Shown piece by piece: positions 34,031 through 43,042 of a stretch of 50,177 bases of DNA. This stretch comes from Candidatus Symbiothrix sp. Lineage in GTDB: Bacteria > Bacteroidota > Bacteroidia > Bacteroidales > Azobacteroidaceae. The DNA lies in assembly GCA_031290435.1 (NCBI GenBank), contig JAITNQ010000089.1:1-50177 (forward strand), in the 5' to 3' direction. Under the pieces are notes generated by a model. It had not been told where the DNA came from, made no database searches, and saw nothing but the letters and a program-made list of their open reading frames with translations. The first letter of the stretch is position 1; each line of letters starts with the position of its first letter. A program made the position numbers and the translations under genes.

Positions 34031-35725
34031 ATGAATCTACTTAATTCAAAGGTGAATCCGGATTTTAAACCTAAATTATTCACCACCATTAGAAATTATT
34101 CTAAGGAAAAATTCATGACCGATTTAATGGCCGGGGTCATTGTCGGAATTGTTGCGCTACCCTTGGCTATCGCCTTCGGAATCGCTTCAGGCGTAAGTCC
34201 TGAAAAAGGTTTGATTACCGCCATTATAGGCGGTTTTATCGTTTCTTTCTTAGGAGGATGTTCCGTACAAATAGGAGGGCCTACGGGCGCCTTTATCGTT
34301 ATTGTTTATGGAATCATCCAACAATTCGGATTCAGCGGTTTGGCGGTTGCTACCGTTTTAGCCGGACTAATGCTGATTGGTATGGGACTCTTGCGATTGG
34401 GAACGATCATTAAGTTTATCCCCTACCCTATCATTGTTGGTTTCACAAGCGGTATTGCCTTGACTATTTTTACCACCCAGATGAAAGACTTTTTCGGCCT
34501 GAGTATGAATAGTGTACCGGCCGATTTCATATCAAAATGGATAGCTTACGGAAAATCTTTTGCCTCTATCAATTACGCTTCTTTACTTATCGGTGTGCTG
34601 ACGATTCTTATCATCGTCTATTCTCCAAAAGTAATCAAGAAAATTCCAGGTTCGCTGATTTCCATTGTTATCATGACGGTAGTTGTCTATATTTTAAAGA
34701 ATTATATAGGAATAAACGGTATCGAAACCATTGGCGACCGTTTTCAGATCAATGCTTCTTTGCCGACGCCGACGCCCATTTCCATTAACTTAGCAACCAT
34801 CAACTTGCTTCTTCCGGCAGCATTTACAATCGCCATGCTCGGCGCTATCGAATCCTTACTTTCTGCAACGGTTGCAGACGGTATTACCGGAGACAGACAA
34901 AACTCCAATACTGAACTGATTGCCCAGGGAGCAGCCAATCTGGTAACACCACTATTCGGCGGAATTCCTGTCACAGGAGCCATTGCAAGGACTATGACCA
35001 ATATCAATAACGGTGGAAGAAGTCCGGTTGCCGGTATTATTCACGCAATAGTCTTGTTGTTAATATTACTTTTCCTCGGCCCTTTGACCAAGCACATCCC
35101 CATGGCATGTTTGGCCGGGGTACTGATTATCGTTTCTTACAACATGAGTGAGTGGCGTGTCTTCAGCTCTTTAATGAAAAACCCTAAATCGGATGTAATA
35201 GTACTTTTGGTAACCTTCTTTTTAACGGTTATATTCGATTTAACGATAGCGATTGAAGTAGGTATCCTGCTGGCAATGGTGCTTTTGATAAAACGAATTT
35301 CCGAAACTTCTTCCGTATCGGTTATTAAAGACGAACTGAACATGCAATCGGATGCGGAAAAAACAGCCGACAACGACAAATTACTTTTGCCGAAAGACGT
35401 GGAAGTGTATGAAATAGACGGCCCTTTCTTCTTTGGAATTGCCAATAAATTTGAAGAAAGTATGCGTTCCATTGGCAGTAAGCGTCCTAAAGTACGTATT
35501 ATCCGTATGCGAAAAGTTCCTTTTATGGACTCTACAGGCTTACACAACTTGGAAAGCCTCTACCGTATATCGGACAAAGACGGCATACAACTAGTGCTCT
35601 CCGGCGTTAATGACAAAATAAAAATAGTACTCAAGAAATCTGGATTGGCCGATAAAATAGGTACTGATAATATTTGCAGCAACATCAATGAAGCCTTGGA
35701 AAGGACAAAAACATTGTTGAGTTAG
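34031..35725 (+). CDS. SulP family anion transporter with STAS domain
   Basis: The 564-residue membrane protein has the SulP core of about 14 predicted segments (residues 25-425), including DLMAGVIVGIVALPLAIAFG, GPTGAFIVIVYGI, and EGILSATVAD-like SLLSATVADGITGDRQNSNTEL, quoted in part. A C-terminal cytoplasmic STAS domain (about 450-560) contains MRKVPFMDSTGLHNLESL. SulP proteins move sulfate, bicarbonate or other anions, often with sodium or protons, and the substrate cannot be read from the sequence. No sulfate-assimilation gene is nearby. Confidence 0.92.
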   Translation: MNLLNSKVNPDFKPKLFTTIRNYSKEKFMTDLMAGVIVGIVALPLAIAFGIASGVSPEKGLITAIIGGFIVSFLGGCSVQIGGPTGAFIVIVYGIIQQFGFSGLAVATVLAGLMLIGMGLLRLGTIIKFIPYPIIVGFTSGIALTIFTTQMKDFFGLSMNSVPADFISKWIAYGKSFASINYASLLIGVLTILIIVYSPKVIKKIPGSLISIVIMTVVVYILKNYIGINGIETIGDRFQINASLPTPTPISINLATINLLLPAAFTIAMLGAIESLLSATVADGITGDRQNSNTELIAQGAANLVTPLFGGIPVTGAIARTMTNINNGGRSPVAGIIHAIVLLLILLFLGPLTKHIPMACLAGVLIIVSYNMSEWRVFSSLMKNPKSDVIVLLVTFFLTVIFDLTIAIEVGILLAMVLLIKRISETSSVSVIKDELNMQSDAEKTADNDKLLLPKDVEVYEIDGPFFFGIANKFEESMRSIGSKRPKVRIIRMRKVPFMDSTGLHNLESLYRISDKDGIQLVLSGVNDKIKIVLKKSGLADKIGTDNICSNINEALERTKTLLS

Positions 35726-35749
35726 AAAATTATAACCTGTGTATTTTTA

Positions 35750-35780
35750 GACATTCCAAGTTTTATAAACTTGGAATGTC
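35750..35780. terminator. Bidirectional terminator between SulP gene and nadA
   Basis: A perfect 14-bp stem GACATTCCAAGTTT/AAACTTGGAATGTC encloses a 3-nt loop (TAT) between the two convergent genes. The perfect symmetry allows it to act on both strands. The plus side is followed by TTCAG and not by a long U-tract. Confidence 0.75.
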
Positions 35781-35781
35781 T

Positions 35782-36774
35782 TCAGTAACCCAATCTTTCG
35801 GAAATTTCCAACATTTTCCGAATAGGTTTCACCGCTTTCTTTACAATTTCCTCATCCACAAATAGCTCCGGCATTTCATATTTCAAACAATTGTACAATT
35901 TCTCCAAAGTATTTAGTTTCATAAAATTACATTCATTACAAGCACAAGTACTGTCATTCGGAGGAGCTGGAATAAACAACTTATCAGGGTTCTTTTTCTG
36001 CATTTCATGTAAAATTCCAGCCTCAGTTGCCACGATAAATTTTTCAGAAGCAACAATAGTTGCAAATTTCAACAGAGAAGCAGTTGAACCCACATGGTCG
36101 GCTATTTTCAAAATAGGAGACTTACATTCAGGATGCGCCAGAATTAAAGCATCCGGATGCGCAGCTTTCAATTGTAGTATTTTTTCCAAAGAAAATTGTT
36201 CGTGTACATGACAAGCTCCCGGCCACAAAACCATATTTCTCCCTGTAAGACTATTTATATAATTTCCGAGATTAGCATCCGGCCCAAAGATTATCTTCGT
36301 TTCAGGCGGAAAACTATCCACAATCTGACGGGCATTGGTCGAAGTAACCACTACATCAGTTAAAGTTTTTACAGCTGCTGTCGTATTCACGTATGAAACC
36401 ACTACATGACCGGGATGTTCCGCAATAAATTCTTCAAATTTATCCGCAGGACAACTATCAGCCAATGAACAACCGGCATTCAAATCAGGCACAAAAACTC
36501 GTTTATCGGGTGAAAGTATTTTGGCCGTTTCGCCCATAAAATGGACTCCGCACAACACAATAATGTCTGCCGTTGTTTTCGCCGCCCATTGTGCCAGCGC
36601 CAAACTGTCGCCAACAAAATCAGCTATATCCTGAATCTCTCCTTCCTGATAATAATGCGCCAAAATAACAGCGTTCTTTTCTTTTTTCAGTTTATTTATT
36701 TCCACGATTAAATCAATAGACTTGGCAACCGGGATATTTAAAAATCCTGCTGCCTTAAAATCATTATCAACCAT
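35782..36774 (-). CDS. nadA: Quinolinate synthase A
   Basis: NadA condenses iminoaspartate with dihydroxyacetone phosphate to form quinolinate in de novo NAD synthesis, with a [4Fe-4S] cluster. The 330-residue protein shows AHYYQEGEIQDIADFVGDS, the three cluster cysteines in VLCGVHFMGETAK, WPGACHVHEQ and CACNECNFMKLN, and HPECKSP. The length is standard. nadB and nadC are not adjacent. A long non-coding region with a TAACTTTG box about 410 bp upstream precedes it. Confidence 0.95.
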   Translation of the reverse strand: MVDNDFKAAGFLNIPVAKSIDLIVEINKLKKEKNAVILAHYYQEGEIQDIADFVGDSLALAQWAAKTTADIIVLCGVHFMGETAKILSPDKRVFVPDLNAGCSLADSCPADKFEEFIAEHPGHVVVSYVNTTAAVKTLTDVVVTSTNARQIVDSFPPETKIIFGPDANLGNYINSLTGRNMVLWPGACHVHEQFSLEKILQLKAAHPDALILAHPECKSPILKIADHVGSTASLLKFATIVASEKFIVATEAGILHEMQKKNPDKLFIPAPPNDSTCACNECNFMKLNTLEKLYNCLKYEMPELFVDEEIVKKAVKPIRKMLEISERLGY

Positions 36775-37276
36775 AAACTATATTATTTATTTATTTATTT
36801 TTATTTAAAACTATACTAATAATAATAATTGCCTGTTGAAAAGTCTGATAAAATTAGCACAAAAAATTTGCTTTTTAATTTATCATCTTTAGAAATTCAT
36901 TCAATCATTATTTATCAACATCCAATCTTCTTTTAATTCCTTGCTATTTAATTTCTAACAAATTTTATTCACTTTATGTTGATAAAGTGGGAGGTTAAAA
37001 ACTAAATTTAAATATACGCTTTTTTGTTGTTAAAATAAGACTGATAATTTTACAAAAAAACCGCTTATTTTATTTTGAAATTTGAAAACCGACTTTTTAA
37101 ACATTTCGGTCGTTGATTACTACAAAAGAAATCAACAAGCATCGACAAGTTATCAACCTTTTTCTATCAATGAACGTAGCGCAAAGTTAGGTATTTTTAT
37201 GCTTCAATGGAAATAGTTTTGTAATTATGTAAAAAAATCCGCCGGTAGGGTGGGGTGGTATGAATATTTTTATTTT
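36775..37276. other. 500-bp non-coding region: long nadA leader or origin-like sequence
   Basis: No gene is visible here. The stretch is AT-rich and holds a (TTTA)4-type run just before nadA (about 36786-36805), an inverted repeat CACTTTAT-GTTG-ATAAAGTG at 36970-36989, and three TTATCAAC boxes: TTATCAACA at 36912-36920, TGTTGATAA at 36977-36985 and TTATCAACC at 37150-37158. TTATCAACA differs by one base from the DnaA box TTATCCACA. A perfect minus-strand -7 box lies at 37182-37189. It could be a replication origin segment, a regulated leader, or both. Confidence 0.45.
37182..37189 (-). promoter_or_regulatory. Possible distal -7 box for nadA
   Basis: TAACTTTG on the minus strand is a perfect TAnnTTTG match. 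If it drives nadA, the 5' leader would be about 400 nt, unusually long compared with the 10-85 nt leaders of the other genes in this window. Confidence 0.4.
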
Positions 37277-37909
37277 TTATAATTCCCTGAAAACCAAAAC
37301 TTTTCCATGCGTTATTTCAATAGTGAACTGTTCCGAAACGGCTTCATTCAGGGTACCCTGCCACCAAGAAGTCAACTTTCTGTTTTTTACCTCATAAGCC
37401 AAGTTTTGAAAAGTAAAAAGCGTATCGGGTGTAATGCTGAAAATAGAAATTTGTTGGCCGGGATAGCTTTCGTAAACGCATGTTTCTCGTTGTGGAACGA
37501 ACGAACCGTAATCGGTAAGCAACTGAACGTCTGCTATTGCTGCATAATCAACCAAAAGCGAAAGATTACCCAAGGTATGATCCTCTCTTTTTCCGGTTGC
37601 ACCGAGTATGCTGATTTTTTTCCAGTTGTTGTTGACACAGAAACGGATAGATTTCGTTAAATCGTTGGTTTCCTGATCGGGATTATGGTGTAAAATAGTA
37701 GCAAACCGCTCCTTTAAGGCCAATGAAATACTATCCAGATCGCCGACAATAAAATCAGGTTCTCGTCCGAAAGCCAAAAGATTTTCTGTTGCTCCGTCAC
37801 AACAGATGATTCGTTCGGCATGTTGCAACAGATTCAATAGGGTAGGGTGGTGGGGAAATGCACCGTTAGCCAACACAATTGTGTTGAAATTTTGTATGAG
37901 TGGAATCAT
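37277..37909 (-). CDS. Thiamine pyrophosphokinase
   Basis: TPK converts thiamine to thiamine diphosphate with ATP. The 210-residue protein has the diagnostic segments ICCDGATENLL, PDFIVGDLDSIS, DQETNDLTKSIRFC and GATGKREDHTLGNLSLL, which bind ATP and thiamine; the C-terminal domain is a beta-sandwich. The length is typical. It starts inside the pnuC-like stop region with a four-base overlap (ATGA), which ties the kinase to the transporter. Confidence 0.93.
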   Translation of the reverse strand: MIPLIQNFNTIVLANGAFPHHPTLLNLLQHAERIICCDGATENLLAFGREPDFIVGDLDSISLALKERFATILHHNPDQETNDLTKSIRFCVNNNWKKISILGATGKREDHTLGNLSLLVDYAAIADVQLLTDYGSFVPQRETCVYESYPGQQISIFSITPDTLFTFQNLAYEVKNRKLTSWWQGTLNEAVSEQFTIEITHGKVLVFREL

Positions 37910-38487
37910 TTTTTAATTGTTGATTTGCGCCATTCTTTTAATCCGACCACGGAAAGAACGGCATAAAATATAAATAAAACAGCGGTGGAATATAATCCTT
38001 GATAGAAATACAATCCTACTGCAAAAGAATTTACAAATATCCATAAATACCAGCATTCAATTATTTTCTTAGCAACCATCCAAGTTGCTGTGATGCTGAA
38101 AGTAGCAATCAAAGCATCCGGAAAAGCGACAGGAGAATCGGTAAAATGGAAAAGGATGAAAGAAAGTATTCCCAAGCATATAATGGTGAAAATAGTTAAC
38201 GGAAGAATGATTTTCATATCAATGCGATGAAAATCAGCATCATTTTCTTCTTTTTTTCGCGAGAATTTCCAACAATACAAGCCATAGACAGACATGATTA
38301 TATAGTAAATATTCATACCCGTTTCAGCATAGAGTTTCGCATCAAAAAAAATGTATACATAGAAACCCGAACTAATGATGCCGGCAATCCATAAAGTCCA
38401 TTTTTGCTTGATTTCGAGAACCAAGTATACAAAAGCTAAAATCGCTCCTGTAAGTTCAATCCAATTATTATTTAGCCATTCAGTCAT
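37906..38487 (-). CDS. pnuC: PnuC family transporter, probably thiamine (PnuT)
   Basis: The 193-residue protein has about seven hydrophobic segments and the PnuC core WTLWIAGIISSGFYVYIFFD with NIYYIIMSVYGLYCWKFS. PnuC-family proteins carry nicotinamide riboside, thiamine or riboflavin by facilitated diffusion, trapped by phosphorylation. Here the gene overlaps the thiamine pyrophosphokinase by four bases, so thiamine is the most likely substrate (PnuT type). No TPP riboswitch fits in the 45-bp upstream gap. The -7 box at 38495-38502 is only 8 bp from the ATG, suggesting a leaderless or near-leaderless mRNA. Confidence 0.88.
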   Translation of the reverse strand: MTEWLNNNWIELTGAILAFVYLVLEIKQKWTLWIAGIISSGFYVYIFFDAKLYAETGMNIYYIIMSVYGLYCWKFSRKKEENDADFHRIDMKIILPLTIFTIICLGILSFILFHFTDSPVAFPDALIATFSITATWMVAKKIIECWYLWIFVNSFAVGLYFYQGLYSTAVLFIFYAVLSVVGLKEWRKSTIKK

Positions 38488-38494
38488 AATTCCG

Positions 38495-38513
38495 CAAAAT
38501 TATATTATTTTTG
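38495..38513. promoter_or_regulatory. Back-to-back -7 boxes in a 45-bp divergent gap
   Basis: TAATTTTG on the minus strand (38502-38495) and TATTTTTG on the plus strand (38506-38513) are both perfect TAnnTTTG matches, separated by three bases. The minus box has a -33 TTTG 22 bp upstream. The two promoters necessarily overlap and could exclude each other. Confidence 0.6.
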
Positions 38514-38532
38514 CGTCTTATAATCAAAAAAA

Positions 38533-39759
38533 ATGGCTTTAAATTATATTTGGATTGCTTTTTTTGTAATCGCTTTCATTATTGGAATCTGTAAAGTATT
38601 GTTTACAGGTGATATAGGTATTTTTACACAAATGATGAATGCCACTTTCGATTCGTCAAAAAACGGCTTTGAGTTTTCTTTGGCTTTAACCGGCGTCTTG
38701 TCTCTCTGGATGGGATTTATGAAAATAGGGGAGAGGGGAGGCGTAGTAAATACCTTGGCTCGCTGGTCTTCGCCGGTTTTTTCGCGTTTGTTTCCGGAAA
38801 TTCCGAAAGGACATCCTGCTATGGGTTCTATTTTTATGAACTTTGCGGCAAATATGCTTAATCTGGATAATGCGGCCACACCGGTTGGCCTGAAAGCTAT
38901 GCAGGAGCTACAGAACTTGAATAAAGATAAAAATTCGGCCAGTAATCCGATGATTATGTTTTTGGTTCTCAATGCTTCCGGCTTAACCTTAATTCCGATA
39001 ATGGTGATGTCTTACCGGGCGCAGGCCGGAGCGAAAAATCCCGCGGATGTTTTTATTCCTTTGATGATTGCAACAACGATAGCCACGCTGGCAGGCGTTT
39101 TATTCGTCTGTTTCAAACAAAAAATAAAATTGGATAAGGTATTGCTCGGATTTTTCGGATTTTTGCTTCTATTTATCGCTTTGGTGGTTTGCTGTACGCA
39201 GGCTGTTTCTAAAGACAAACTTTCCGATTATACCTCATTAATAGCCAATTGTATTTTATTTATCGTAATAATAAGTTTTATTTTGGCCGGTGTTCGTAAG
39301 AAAGTCAATGTTTACGATGCATTTATAGAAGGAGCAAAAGACGGTTTTAAAACGGCGGTCATGATAATTCCTTATTTGATAGCTATTCTGGTCGGTATAG
39401 CCCTTTTTCGGACTTCCGGCGCCATGGAATTCCTGACAGACGGACTCTCTTACTGTGTTTCGGCTTGCGGCTTGCCTACCGCTTGGACGGAGGCTTTTCC
39501 GACCGCTTTGATGAAGCCTTTGAGCGGAAGCGGAGCCAGGGGCATGATGATTGATACCATGCAAACTTTCGGCGCAGATTCTTTTACTGGACGTATGGCT
39601 TGCGTTTTCCAAGGCTCAACCGATACTACTTTCTATCTGGTAGCGGTTTATTACGGTGCCGTGAATGTAAAGAATACGCGTTATACCATTCCAGGCGCTT
39701 TGTTGGCGGATTTGGCCGGACTGATAACAGCTATTTTTGTTTGTTATCTATTTTTTTGA
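38533..39759 (+). CDS. SpmA/SpmB-like nucleoside-recognition (Gate) membrane protein
   Basis: The 408-residue membrane protein is a fusion of the spore maturation proteins A and B, the usual form in Bacteroidota. The first half has MGFMKIGERGGVVNTLARW, FPEIPKGHPAMGSIFMNFAA and NMLNLDNAATPVGLKAMQEL. The second has GAKDGFKTAVMIIPYLIAIL, PLSGSGARGMMIDTMQTFG and GSTDTTFYLVAVYYGAV. Its substrate is unknown and no sporulation is implied. It is divergent from the pnuC-like gene. Confidence 0.88.
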   Translation: MALNYIWIAFFVIAFIIGICKVLFTGDIGIFTQMMNATFDSSKNGFEFSLALTGVLSLWMGFMKIGERGGVVNTLARWSSPVFSRLFPEIPKGHPAMGSIFMNFAANMLNLDNAATPVGLKAMQELQNLNKDKNSASNPMIMFLVLNASGLTLIPIMVMSYRAQAGAKNPADVFIPLMIATTIATLAGVLFVCFKQKIKLDKVLLGFFGFLLLFIALVVCCTQAVSKDKLSDYTSLIANCILFIVIISFILAGVRKKVNVYDAFIEGAKDGFKTAVMIIPYLIAILVGIALFRTSGAMEFLTDGLSYCVSACGLPTAWTEAFPTALMKPLSGSGARGMMIDTMQTFGADSFTGRMACVFQGSTDTTFYLVAVYYGAVNVKNTRYTIPGALLADLAGLITAIFVCYLFF

Positions 39760-39790
39760 TATAAATTCGTTATTTGCTTTCTGTTTCCAT

Positions 39791-41854
39791 TTATTTCTCA
39801 ATCCTAACTCTTGCATCTACGGCGATAATTCCTTGCTCTGTTGCTAATAACGGATTGATATCCAATTCTTTGATTTCAGTAGCAAAACGGAGTAATGCAG
39901 AGAGTTGAACAATAATCTTAGCAAATTGATTTTCATCAATTCCTTTTTGTCCGCGAGCGCCTTTGAAAACGTTGTATCCTTTCAGGGAACGAATCATCGA
40001 TAAAGCTTCTTCAGTGGCAAGCGGAGCCAAACCGGATGCTACATCCTTGAATATTTCCACAAATATGCCTCCTAAACCACAAAGCACAATATGTCCGAAT
40101 TTTTCTTCATACTTGGCGCCGGCAAACAGCTCTACACCTTTCAACATCGGTTGAATCATAACCGCTTCCGCACCGGGAATTTCCATTAGTCTTCCAAATT
40201 CGAAATCCAAATGTTCCTTTGAACGGATATTCACTACCACACCGCCGACATCTGATTTATGAACCGGACCGACTACCTTGGCTACTATCGGATAATGCGC
40301 TTTTTCCGCAAAAGCGCAGATTTCTTCCCAATTATCGGATACCAAATCTTCTACTATAGGGATTCCGGCTGCTTTGAACAATTCTTGTACCTGTTGAGGC
40401 GCAATATATCCCGATTGTGGAATGTTATCAATAATTCTGCGAATCATAGGAACACTAACTCTTTTCAATTCCAGATTGTTAGGTAAAGGAGGAGGTGTTT
40501 TCAGCACTTTTATCAAAGCATCGGCCAAGCCTACTTCGTCACTAAAATTGACATGTCCCTTTTTAACGAAGAAATCGGTTTCATCCCAAGCCGTACTTAC
40601 AGAAGGCAATACAGGGAAAATCGGTTTCGAGCAGGATTTCATTTTTTGGTCCAGTACTTCGTAAGCTTCGTAGACACGGGTCAATCCGGGACTGCCGAAA
40701 ATAACGGCTATACCATCAATATTGGTAAATTTGGATTCGCAATAATCAATAGCAATAGCCAAATGCTCAGGGCCTCCCGTCCCAATGATATCAATAGGGT
40801 TGCTGACGGATGAACCCGGGAGCAGTTGCTTTTTTAATTTGTCGGCAATGGAAGTGCCCGATAGTTGTGGAATTTCCATACCCCCTTTGGCCAATGCATC
40901 GGTCAGAATAACGGCTGGGCCGCCGGCATGGGTTACAATGGCGATGTTTTTACCTTTCAATTCTTTCAAAGTGAAAACAGCGCCGACAGTTGCCAATTCT
41001 TCTCGACTAAAGCAACGTACAACTCCGGCTTTCCGGAATAAGGCTTCTACGGCCAGATCCGGATTGGCCATGGCGCCTGTATGAGAGGATGCCGCCCTAC
41101 TGCCCGACTCGGATGTCCCGGATTTGATGGCTGCAATCCGACAACCTTTATGAATCAGGGAACTGGTGTGTTCGAGCAACTTATCCGGGTCTTTTATGCT
41201 TTCTATATACAAGAGTTTGATTTTGGAATCGGTCTCCGGATTAAAATTATCGTCCATATACTCCAAAACATCTTCCACTGAAATTTGCGCGGCATTGCCA
41301 ATTGACCATACTGAGTTGAAACGCAGTCCCATCCGAATGGAAGACTCCATGATAAATAAAGCGGTTCCTCCCGAACTGGATACCATATCCACACCCATAG
41401 GGTCCATTTCCGGTATAGGTAACGTAAATAAACTGTGGTGATAACGATTCAAGATCCCGATACAATTCGGCCCAATCAGGCTGGCGCCTGCATTATTGAT
41501 TACCTCAACAATCTTTTTTTCCATTTCACCGCCTTCGTTTGTTTCCTCTCCGAATCCGGCTGTATACATAATAAAAGCTTTTACGCCTTTTTCTTGTGCC
41601 AATATTGTAATTGTCTCTAAACAAGTCTTTGCCGGAATGGAAATAATGGCTAAATCCGTTTGTGGAATGTCTTTTATGTCGTTGTAACTCTTCAAGCCTT
41701 GTACCTCGCTTTCTTTTGGATTTACCACGTAAATATTGCCTTTATATCCTCCATTCAAGATGTTACGTATGCAATTACCTCCGGGTTTGGATGTTTTGTT
41801 AGATCCGCCTACTACGACAATACTTTTTGGATTGATTAGTTCTTGATTAATCAT
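39791..41854 (-). CDS. Acetate--CoA ligase (ADP-forming), fused alpha-beta
   Basis: The enzyme converts an acyl-CoA plus ADP and phosphate to the acid plus ATP, giving substrate-level phosphorylation in fermenting anaerobes. The 687-residue protein has the CoA-binding Rossmann domain (SIVVVGGSNKTSKPGGNCIR), a succinyl-CoA-synthetase-like ligase domain with GPNCIGILNR and the phosphohistidine loop SHTGAMA, and a C-terminal ATP-grasp domain (PIVAKVVGPVHKSDVGGVV, then LGGIFVEIFKD). Alpha and beta parts are in one chain. The acyl preference is not clear. It follows the ROK kinase gene by 48 bp. Confidence 0.92.
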   Translation of the reverse strand: MINQELINPKSIVVVGGSNKTSKPGGNCIRNILNGGYKGNIYVVNPKESEVQGLKSYNDIKDIPQTDLAIISIPAKTCLETITILAQEKGVKAFIMYTAGFGEETNEGGEMEKKIVEVINNAGASLIGPNCIGILNRYHHSLFTLPIPEMDPMGVDMVSSSGGTALFIMESSIRMGLRFNSVWSIGNAAQISVEDVLEYMDDNFNPETDSKIKLLYIESIKDPDKLLEHTSSLIHKGCRIAAIKSGTSESGSRAASSHTGAMANPDLAVEALFRKAGVVRCFSREELATVGAVFTLKELKGKNIAIVTHAGGPAVILTDALAKGGMEIPQLSGTSIADKLKKQLLPGSSVSNPIDIIGTGGPEHLAIAIDYCESKFTNIDGIAVIFGSPGLTRVYEAYEVLDQKMKSCSKPIFPVLPSVSTAWDETDFFVKKGHVNFSDEVGLADALIKVLKTPPPLPNNLELKRVSVPMIRRIIDNIPQSGYIAPQQVQELFKAAGIPIVEDLVSDNWEEICAFAEKAHYPIVAKVVGPVHKSDVGGVVVNIRSKEHLDFEFGRLMEIPGAEAVMIQPMLKGVELFAGAKYEEKFGHIVLCGLGGIFVEIFKDVASGLAPLATEEALSMIRSLKGYNVFKGARGQKGIDENQFAKIIVQLSALLRFATEIKELDINPLLATEQGIIAVDARVRIEK

Positions 41855-41902
41855 AAAATTTTATATTTGTATTACTATTACTTTGTTCAATTATGCCCCA
41901 TT

Positions 41903-42871
41903 TTATTTTATTTCCCATCCCAAAGCGCTTGCACCTAATACAGCGGCATCACCTTCCGGTAATTCGGATAACAAGAGCCTTGTTTTCCCTTTGAATATAC
42001 CTAAAGAATGTTCGAGCATAGCCTCTTGAATCGGATCAAAAATAAATTTACCGGCTTTCGCTAAACCGCCGAACAAAATAATTGCCTCAGGACTTGAAAA
42101 AGCAATAAAGTCGGCAAAAGCTTCTCCAAGAATTTGTCCGGTATATCTGAAAATATCTATCGCTACCTTATCGCCTTTTACAGCGGCGTCGTAAACATCT
42201 TTAGACGTGAGGTTATCTACATTGGGGTATTCGGTCAGAATGGTTTTTATTTTTCCTTCTTCAACGAATTTCCGTGCTGTCCGTGCTACGCCGGTAGCAG
42301 AAGCATAAGCTTCGAGGCAACCTTTGCGACCACAACCGCAGAGACGTCCATCTTCTTTTTTAACAATGACATGTCCCAATTCACCGGCAAAACCATCATG
42401 GCCGTAGACTACCTGTCCATTGATAACAATACCGCTGCCGACGCCGGTTCCCAAGGTGATCATGATGAAATTTTTCATCCCTTTTGCTACACCGTAAGTC
42501 ATTTCGCCTATTGCAGCCGCATTGGCGTCATTGGTTAAAATCGTAGTCACGCCGGTAGCGTATTCTACCATTTTTGCAAACGGGATGGTTTTTTCTTTCG
42601 CCCATCTTACATTAGGGGCGTCTTCGATGGTGCCGGCATAGTAGTTTCCGTTGGGAGCGCCTATCCCTATACCATTGAATTTTTCTTTTCCACCGGTTTT
42701 TTCAATAATTGTAATTAATTCTGGCGCTAAAACAGCAAGATAAGCTTCTGCTGTTTCATAATTGCCGGTAGAAATTTTACCTGAATCAATAATTTCACCT
42801 CTTGCATCCACAACACCGAATACAGTGTTTGTTCCGCCGATATCAACGCCAAGTACATACGGTTTATCCAT
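41903..42871 (-). CDS. ROK family glucokinase-like sugar kinase
   Basis: The 322-residue protein has the ATP-binding DIGGTNTVFGVVD, TLGTGVGSGIVINGQ, EXGH-type GELGHVIV with the catalytic region, and the ROK zinc motif CGCGRKGCLEAYAS. Glucose or N-acylhexosamine are the likely substrates. A longer frame would start at 42913, but a perfect -7 box (42911-42918) overlaps that position, so transcription must begin downstream and the ATG at 42871 is the real start. Confidence 0.92.
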   Translation of the reverse strand: MDKPYVLGVDIGGTNTVFGVVDARGEIIDSGKISTGNYETAEAYLAVLAPELITIIEKTGGKEKFNGIGIGAPNGNYYAGTIEDAPNVRWAKEKTIPFAKMVEYATGVTTILTNDANAAAIGEMTYGVAKGMKNFIMITLGTGVGSGIVINGQVVYGHDGFAGELGHVIVKKEDGRLCGCGRKGCLEAYASATGVARTARKFVEEGKIKTILTEYPNVDNLTSKDVYDAAVKGDKVAIDIFRYTGQILGEAFADFIAFSSPEAIILFGGLAKAGKFIFDPIQEAMLEHSLGIFKGKTRLLLSELPEGDAAVLGASALGWEIK

Positions 42872-42910
42872 GATAATAATTTTTAATGTTTGTTTTTGAA
42901 TTATCTCCCA

Positions 42911-42918
42911 CAAATGTA
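42911..42918 (-). promoter_or_regulatory. -7 box of the ROK kinase gene
   Basis: TACATTTG on the minus strand is a perfect TAnnTTTG match, 40 bp before the chosen ATG. It excludes the longer in-frame start at 42913. Confidence 0.55.
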
Positions 42919-42952
42919 CTATGTTTTTTTGTATTTCTATCTATAATTTTTG

Positions 42953-43016
42953 CAAAAAAAACAGATAGCCCGAAAAGTCTTTTGAAATGATGCTTCAAAA
43001 GGCTTTTCAGACTATC
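42953..43016 (-). terminator. Rho-independent terminator of the ferredoxin gene
   Basis: On the minus strand a long stem (outer GATAG/CTATC, inner CTTTTGAA/TTCAAAAG with a few mismatches, loop GCATCAT) ends in TGTTTTTTTT. Stem at 42964-43016 and T-tract at 42953-42962 form the strongest terminator in the window. Confidence 0.85.
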
Positions 43017-43042
43017 TTCAAAGTTACTTTTCAGTAAGAAAT

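Noticed and set aside
37240-37262. G-rich stretch GGTAGGGTGGGGTGG as a G-quadruplex
   Set aside because: The runs are short and uneven, adjacent to the end of a coding region, and I see no supporting context.
38488-38532. TPP riboswitch expected before the thiamine genes
   Set aside because: The gap is 45 bp and filled by two promoters; no THI-box sequence is present.
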